Of a DNA stretch of 9,831 bases, positions 6,110 to 9,831 are shown in pieces; the first letter of the stretch is position 1, and every line of letters starts with the position of its first letter. Location: the NCBI GenBank assembly GCA_038227745.1, contig JBBRPS010000369.1, forward strand, positions 1 through 9,831. The letters are read 5' to 3'. This stretch comes from DASPXY01 sp038227745 (lineage in GTDB: Bacteria > Planctomycetota > Planctomycetia > Gemmatales > Gemmataceae). Position numbers and translations under genes: made by a program. The notes below the pieces were generated by a model that made no database searches, was not told the DNA's origin, and saw only the letters and a list, made by a program, of their open reading frames with translations.

Positions 6110-7936
6110 TCACGGCACGTTGAACGTCTTCTTCAGACAGGCCAGCGCCTCGTCGCCGTGGGCGCGGTCCACCACGACGCTGACGCACACCTCACTGGTG
6201 TTAATCATGCTGATGTTGATGCCGCACTCCGCCAGCGCTCCGAACATGCGCCGGGCCACGCTGGTGTGCGTCCGCATGCCCACGCCGTAGACCGACACCT
6301 TGGCGATGTTCGCCTCCGCCGCCACGGACGCCGTCGGGTCGATGCCGCGCACCACCTCTTGCGTCAGGCGCAGCGCCCGCGGCAGGTCGTCGCGCGGCAC
6401 GCTGAACGACAGCTCCGCCCCGGGGGCGTTGGGCAGGTTCAGCACGATCAGGTCCACGTTGATGCCGCCCTTCGCCACCGCCTGGAAGACGCGCGAGCAG
6501 ATACCGGGCCGGTCCGGCAGGTTGTAGACGGTAATGCGGCCGTGGTCGTCGATCAGGCGCACGTCGCTGACGACGATGTCCTCCAGGCTCGACAGCTGCG
6601 CGTGGGCGGCCGACACCTCCTTCACGCCGTCCTCGACGACCGGGCCCGGCTTACGGCCGGCCGGCGCCGCGGCGGCCGCCCGTGCCCTGTCCGCGCCCGG
6701 CCGCGGCTCGTGCAGCCGGAACGCCTGGTGGACCGCTCGCAGGGCCTTGACGCCATCGGACTTGGCCACCAGCACGGAGATCTTGATGTCGCTGGTGGTG
6801 ATCATCTTGATGTTGACGCCCTCGGCCGCCAGGGCCGTGAACATCCGCTCGGCGACGCCGGCGTGGGTCCGCATGCCGACGCCGACGGCCGACACCTTGC
6901 TGACGTCCTCCTCGTGCAGCACCTTGGCGCCCAGCTCCGCCGCCAGCGGCCGCAGCACCGCCAGCGTGGCCGGCAGCTCGTTGCGGAGCACCGTGAAGCC
7001 GATGGCCGCCCGGCCGCCGGCGCCGACGTTCTGGGCGATCATGTCCACCACGATGTTCTGCGCCGCGATGGCCGCGAAGACGCGGTGGCTGACGCCCGGC
7101 TCGTCCGGCACGCCATCGACGAGCACGCGGGCCTCGTCCTTGACGATGGCGCAGCCGGCGACGGGGGCCTCGCGCATCCAGTCGGCCTCGGGGACGATCC
7201 GGGTGCCGTCGGCGTCGCTGAACGACGACCGCTTCTGCAGCGGCACGTCGAACTTCTTGGCGAACTCGACGCTGCGCGAGTGCAGCACGTTGGCGCCGAG
7301 GCTGGCCAGCTCCAGGATCTCGTCGTAGCTGATCAGGTCGAGCTTGCGCGCCTCCGGCACGACGCGCGGGTCGGTGGTGTAGATGCCGTCCACGTCGGTG
7401 TAGAACTCGCCCTCGACGTGGCCGTCGCCCTGTGGGTCGTACTTCATGACGGCGGCCAGGGCGACGGCGGTGGTGTCGGAGCCGCCGCGGCCCAGGGTCG
7501 TGATGTTGTAATTCTCGTCGATGCCCTGGAAGCCGGCCACGATGACCACCTTGCCCTCGTCGAGGGCGTGGCGGATGCGCTCGGTCGAAATGTTCTTGAT
7601 GCGCGCCTTGGTGTGGAAGCTGTCGGTGACGATGCCGATCTGGGCGCCGGTGAAGCTGATGGCGGGCTGGCCGAGGGACTCGATGGCCATGGCCATCAGG
7701 GCGATGGAGATCTGCTCGCCGGTGGACAGGAGCATGTCCATCTCGCGCGCGGGCGGCCGGTCGGTGATCTCGCGGGCCAACTCGATCAGTTCGTCGGTGG
7801 TGTCGCCGCGGGCGCTGACGACGACGATGACCTGGTTGCCGGCCTGGCGGGCGCGGATGGCCTTGCGGGCGGCGTCCCGGATCTTGTCGGCCGTGGCCAC
7901 GCTGCTGCCGCCGAACTTCTGCACGACGAGAGGCAA
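6110..7936 (-). CDS. lysC: Aspartate kinase with four ACT domains
   Basis: This 608-aa enzyme should phosphorylate L-aspartate to 4-aspartyl phosphate, the first step to lysine, threonine and methionine. The catalytic amino-acid-kinase domain (1-250) shows K-F-G-G-S-S-V (7-13), V-S-A-R-G (40-44), S-T-G-E (71-74), G-R-G-G-S-D-T-T-A (149-157), Y-T-D-V-D-G-I-Y-T-T-D-P-R (179-191) and V-L-H-S-R-S-V-E-F-A (217-226). Two tandem ACT pairs follow: about 264-330 and 346-407, then an Ala/Pro/Gly-rich linker (408-450), then 454-525 and 545-606. The second and fourth share the G-V-G-M-R-T-H core. Most monofunctional enzymes have one pair and about 400-450 aa; four-ACT forms are known from cyanobacteria and, as I recall, planctomycetes. 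Feedback by lysine and/or threonine is expected. The start is TTG at 7936, with AGGAGA (7945-7950) 8 nt upstream, and matches the family N-terminus. Confidence 0.95.
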   Translation of the reverse strand: MPLVVQKFGGSSVATADKIRDAARKAIRARQAGNQVIVVVSARGDTTDELIELAREITDRPPAREMDMLLSTGEQISIALMAMAIESLGQPAISFTGAQIGIVTDSFHTKARIKNISTERIRHALDEGKVVIVAGFQGIDENYNITTLGRGGSDTTAVALAAVMKYDPQGDGHVEGEFYTDVDGIYTTDPRVVPEARKLDLISYDEILELASLGANVLHSRSVEFAKKFDVPLQKRSSFSDADGTRIVPEADWMREAPVAGCAIVKDEARVLVDGVPDEPGVSHRVFAAIAAQNIVVDMIAQNVGAGGRAAIGFTVLRNELPATLAVLRPLAAELGAKVLHEEDVSKVSAVGVGMRTHAGVAERMFTALAAEGVNIKMITTSDIKISVLVAKSDGVKALRAVHQAFRLHEPRPGADRARAAAAAPAGRKPGPVVEDGVKEVSAAHAQLSSLEDIVVSDVRLIDDHGRITVYNLPDRPGICSRVFQAVAKGGINVDLIVLNLPNAPGAELSFSVPRDDLPRALRLTQEVVRGIDPTASVAAEANIAKVSVYGVGMRTHTSVARRMFGALAECGINISMINTSEVCVSVVVDRAHGDEALACLKKTFNVP

Positions 7937-7944
7937 GGTCCGAG

Positions 7945-7950
7945 TCTCCT
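7945..7950 (-). promoter_or_regulatory. Ribosome binding site that fixes the TTG start of aspartate kinase
   Basis: On the minus strand AGGAGA lies 8 nt before TTG at 7936. Since TTG is the only start that keeps the conserved V-Q-K-F-G-G N-terminus at the usual position, this site decides the start. A rare start codon on a pathway-entry enzyme suggests deliberately modest translation. Confidence 0.7.
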
Positions 7951-7990
7951 GCGCTGTCCCGGGGTGAGGATGATGTCGGTTTGGAGGGGG

Positions 7991-8040
7991 TTTGCACGAC
8001 GGGTAGGCGCGGCGAGTGCCGCGCCTACCCGTCGTGCAAA
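7991..8040. repeat. Perfect 23-bp inverted repeat with 4-nt loop (REP/MITE-like or leader hairpin)
   Basis: The arm at 7991-8013 (beginning TTTGCACGACGGGTAGG) is the exact reverse complement of 8018-8040, with GAGT between them. The hairpin begins 54 nt upstream of the aspartate kinase TTG and more than 130 bp after the methyltransferase stop. Neither strand has a T-run after the stem (CAAACCCCC leftward, CCGCGACTG rightward), so it is not a canonical rho-independent terminator. A fully symmetric 50-bp unit between genes is typical of dispersed REP/BIME-type palindromes mobilised in trans, which is my preferred reading. It would still form a very stable hairpin in any transcript that crosses it. 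Confidence 0.85.
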
Positions 8041-8074
8041 CCGCGACTGAGCCGCAAGGTGCAAAACAAGAACA

Positions 8075-8092
8075 ATATCATCCAGGTGATAT
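8075..8092. repeat. Short A+T-rich inverted repeat in the aspartate kinase upstream region
   Basis: ATATCA (8075-8080) and TGATAT (8087-8092) flank TCCAGG, forming an 18-bp imperfect palindrome in an A+T-richer pocket (8061-8093) of an otherwise very G+C-rich gap. The symmetry and spacing would suit a dimeric repressor operator for aspartate kinase, or mark its promoter region. There is no direct evidence for either. Confidence 0.35.
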
Positions 8093-8093
8093 A

Positions 8094-8157
8094 GGGGGCG
8101 GCGCGGCCCGGTTCCAGAGGGCGGGCCGGGGGCGGGGGGCGGCGGGGGCGGCAAGGA
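8094..8157 (-). terminator. C-rich transcript stretch after the methyltransferase gene, possible Rho-dependent termination region
   Basis: Starting about 20 nt past the methyltransferase stop, the minus-strand transcript is dominated by C-runs (for example GCCGCCCCCGCCGCCCCCC) with few U or A. It contains a 6-bp GGCCCG/CGGGCC inverted repeat (8105-8110 and 8122-8127) but no T-run. The C-rich composition could serve Rho loading. On the plus strand the same segment contains four G-runs of 3 or more separated by loops of 1-4 nt (8123-8148), a G-quadruplex-forming pattern. Confidence 0.35.
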
Positions 8158-8178
8158 TTTGGTGCTGCGGAGAGGATT

Positions 8179-9747
8179 CTACCTCAGGAGCAGAGCGGTT
8201 TCCCCCAGCCGGCGCAGCGTCGGCTCGACCCAATCGGCCATCAGCCCGCGGACCTGCTCGAGGTCGCGCAGCGGCTGACCCTCGTGCTCCAGGTCCACCT
8301 CCCCGCGGGCCACCGTGTCCACCAGCGCCGCCAGCACGGCGTCGCGGTCGCGGCTGCCGTCGAGGAGCGTGACCACCTGGCGCTCGAAGTTGTTCAGGCG
8401 GGCCATGCGGTGGCGCAGCGTCGTCACCACGTCGCCCGTCGCCGCTTGCAGTCGGGCCAGGGGGCTGGCGACCGGGCGCTCACCCGCCTCCCGCGCCAGG
8501 CGCGGCGCGTGGACGTGCAGTTCCACCAGGCTCGCCAGGAAGCACTGCAGCAGCGCCTCCGCGAGGGCCTTCGGGGCGTCTGCCGGAAGGGGCGCCGCGG
8601 CCCGCGCCAGGCGGGAATGCGTCGTTTCCCACAGTTCGGCGAAGGGTACGGCCTGCGGCCAACCTTCAAAGAGGGCCACCAGGGCTGTCTTGAGCAGAGG
8701 GCTGGTGGTGGAGAAGCGGGTGCCGGCCCGCGTCTGGAACTCCTCGGCGGCCGCCGAGGTGGTGTCCGGCCGCTCGGCCGTCGGCTTGACCTGGCCGGTC
8801 ACCCGCATGGCGGTCAGCGCCTCCGGCGACGGCGGCCGCCGCAGCGCCACCCCCGCGTGACAGAGCAGGCTGCGGCGGAAGGTGCGGCTGCGCACGAAGT
8901 CGAGGTACTGCTCGCCCTGGATCACGTCCCCGGACACGTGCTCCAGCGTCTCCTGGACGCGCGGCGAGAGGTTGCCCGACAGCAGCGTCGGCAGCGCCTC
9001 CGCAACGTACTGCAACCCGTGGGCGGCGGCCCGCTCGGCGAACTGGTGGAAGTAGAGCGGGTGGTTCACCTCCTCCAGGTGCTCGTGATAGACATAGGTG
9101 TCCGAAGCGCGGGCGATCGCATCGGACTCGAGCTGGAGCAGCCCGCCGTAAGCGCTCTTCGCGTCGCCGACCGACTCGATCAGGAACTCGAGCATGGCCC
9201 GCGCCTGCCGCACGCGCGTCTCCGGGTCGGGGAACTGGCGCACGTGGTAGCGCATCATCTCGCGCACCATGCCGCGGATGTGCCAACCGGGATAGGTGTT
9301 GTAGCTTACGTAGGCGACGCCGTTAGGGGAGAGGTTCTCCTTGCAGATCCGCAGGATCTTGTCCTGTACCTCGGCCGGCACCCAGGAGTAGACGCCGTGA
9401 CAGATGACGTAGTCGAACTTGCCGAAGTCCTCGCCCACTTCGAGGATGCTCAGCGGTCGCAGCTCGAGGTTCGCCAGGCCGAGCGCCCCGGCCACCCCCA
9501 GGCCCATGTCGATCTGGCGGCGCGAGAGGTCGATGCCGACGAAACGACTGTCCGGCAGGGCGAGGGCCATGGGGATCAGGTTGGCCGCGGTGCCGCAGCC
9601 CAGCTCCAGCACCCGGCAGCGCTCCACGGGCACCGGCCGCATGCCGAGCAGCATCGCCATCGTCGCCAGGCGGTCGGGGTGGGAGTAGTGGAAGACGTTG
9701 TCGCCGTAGGGCACCTCGTCGTAACTCGTCGCCTGCGGTTCGGACAC
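8179..9747 (-). CDS. Class I SAM-dependent methyltransferase with methyltransferase regulatory domain (PKMT-like)
   Basis: This 522-aa protein combines an N-terminal Rossmann-fold methyltransferase with the regulatory and C-terminal domains of PKMT-type protein-lysine methyltransferases (as characterised in Rickettsia). SAM-binding motif I is V-L-E-L-G-C-G-T-A (46-54), the ribose-binding acidic residue is D73 in F-V-G-I-D-L-S, and the post-II region reads F-D-Y-V-I-C-H-G-V-Y-S-W-V (111-123), with S-Y-N-T-Y-P-G-W after it. The regulatory domain (about 217-300) shows Y-H-E-H-L-E-E-V-N-H-P-L-Y-F and E-Q-Y-L-D-F-V-R-S-R-T-F-R-R-S-L-L-C. A helical, winged-helix-like C-terminus follows (about 345-522), including N-N-F-E-R-Q-V-V-T-L-L-D-G-S-R-D. 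The target is unknown, and the family is much broader than the characterised enzymes. It starts with GTG at 9747, with GGAGG (9754-9758) at 6-nt spacing; the next methionine falls inside conserved sequence. No signal peptide is visible. Confidence 0.9.
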   Translation of the reverse strand: MSEPQATSYDEVPYGDNVFHYSHPDRLATMAMLLGMRPVPVERCRVLELGCGTAANLIPMALALPDSRFVGIDLSRRQIDMGLGVAGALGLANLELRPLSILEVGEDFGKFDYVICHGVYSWVPAEVQDKILRICKENLSPNGVAYVSYNTYPGWHIRGMVREMMRYHVRQFPDPETRVRQARAMLEFLIESVGDAKSAYGGLLQLESDAIARASDTYVYHEHLEEVNHPLYFHQFAERAAAHGLQYVAEALPTLLSGNLSPRVQETLEHVSGDVIQGEQYLDFVRSRTFRRSLLCHAGVALRRPPSPEALTAMRVTGQVKPTAERPDTTSAAAEEFQTRAGTRFSTTSPLLKTALVALFEGWPQAVPFAELWETTHSRLARAAAPLPADAPKALAEALLQCFLASLVELHVHAPRLAREAGERPVASPLARLQAATGDVVTTLRHRMARLNNFERQVVTLLDGSRDRDAVLAALVDTVARGEVDLEHEGQPLRDLEQVRGLMADWVEPTLRRLGETALLLR

Positions 9748-9802
9748 GGCGCCCCTCCGGGAAGGATTGGAATTGTTTAGAGCGGTTTGCAGCGGTTCGT
9801 GG

Positions 9803-9823
9803 CCGACTCGCTCCGCGAGTCGG
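9803..9823. repeat. Perfect 9-bp inverted repeat upstream of the methyltransferase gene
   Basis: CCGACTCGC and GCGAGTCGG flank a TCC loop, forming a compact G+C-rich hairpin 56 bp upstream of the GTG start and running to the window edge, so a longer unit may be truncated. No T-run follows on either strand within view. It resembles short dispersed REP-like hairpins, but it could also be the terminator of a gene beyond the right edge. I see no clear sigma70 promoter in 9748-9802. Confidence 0.6.
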
Positions 9824-9831
9824 GTGCTGAC

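Noticed and set aside
7991..8040. The long palindrome as a rho-independent terminator
   Set aside because: Neither strand has a T-run directly after the stem, which a canonical intrinsic terminator needs.
7991..8040. A lysine riboswitch upstream of aspartate kinase
   Set aside because: The leader shows one simple hairpin and no sign of the multi-helix junction and conserved core of the lysine riboswitch; the space to the start codon is also too small for it together with an expression platform.
5939..8050. A 703-codon plus-strand open frame opposite aspartate kinase
   Set aside because: It mirrors the aspartate kinase reading frame, has low-complexity Gly/Asp/His/Val/Arg composition and crosses the intergenic palindrome, so it is an artefact of codon bias.
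8284..9780. A 498-codon plus-strand open frame opposite the methyltransferase
   Set aside because: It is antisense to a protein with clear SAM-binding motifs and has no domain of its own.
1..9831. CRISPR array, prophage, toxin-antitoxin or defence island
   Set aside because: I see no direct repeats with regular spacers, no integrase, transposase or phage structural motifs, and no paired small toxin/antitoxin signatures; the two small unknown genes lie in a same-strand run with metabolic genes.

Overview
The window is G+C-rich bacterial DNA from what is most likely a planctomycete, probably of the Gemmata/Pirellula type. I infer this from four things: a four-ACT aspartate kinase, a small DUF5678-like protein beginning with a YDRNRRQIPP-type motif, a neutral-ceramidase-N-terminal-domain paralogue, and long hairpin repeats between genes. 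No phylogeny was computed. Nine of the ten genes I support lie on the minus strand, so most of the window is read from right to left.

Layout from right to left in transcription order. (1) 8179-9747 encodes a class I SAM-dependent methyltransferase with a methyltransferase regulatory domain, related to the PKMT-type protein-lysine methyltransferases. It has a GTG start, and a short hairpin repeat at the window edge lies upstream. (2) 7937-8178 is intergenic. It holds a C-rich (in the transcript) / G4-forming stretch, a small inverted repeat, and a perfect 23-bp inverted repeat with a 4-nt loop. (3) 6110-7936 encodes aspartate kinase (TTG start). It is followed at short spacing by a 105-aa acidic hypothetical protein (5755-6072), a GH39-type beta-xylosidase-like glycosidase (4251-5720), a YjbQ/UPF0047 protein (3832-4254), a 115-aa unknown protein (3455-3802) and a VOC/glyoxalase-fold protein (3080-3436). 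Gaps within this run are 18-37 bp, the GH39 and yjbQ genes overlap as ATGA, and the gap before the unknown protein is either 29 bp or an overlap, depending on its start. This looks like one polycistronic run of six genes. (4) The only plus-strand gene, an 83-aa DUF5678-like protein (2780-3031), converges on the VOC gene and diverges from the next block. (5) 1242-2585 encodes a neutral/alkaline-ceramidase-N-terminal-domain protein, followed 39 bp later by a seven-repeat BNR/sortilin-type propeller protein (228-1202). These two look like an operon read from a promoter in 2586-2779. (6) 1-227 is non-coding and carries three closely spaced inverted repeats.

Functionally, the only well-defined pathway step is aspartate kinase (the first step to lysine, threonine and methionine). 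The other proteins are family-level assignments: protein methylation, glycoside hydrolysis, an amidase/hydrolase-like ceramidase-fold protein, and small accessory proteins. None of the proteins shows an obvious signal peptide. I see no CRISPR array, prophage, transposase, tRNA or rRNA. I do not find a convincing novel defence or mobile system; the most unusual signals are the intergenic hairpins, the mixed six-gene run, and the altered active-site loop of the ceramidase-like protein.
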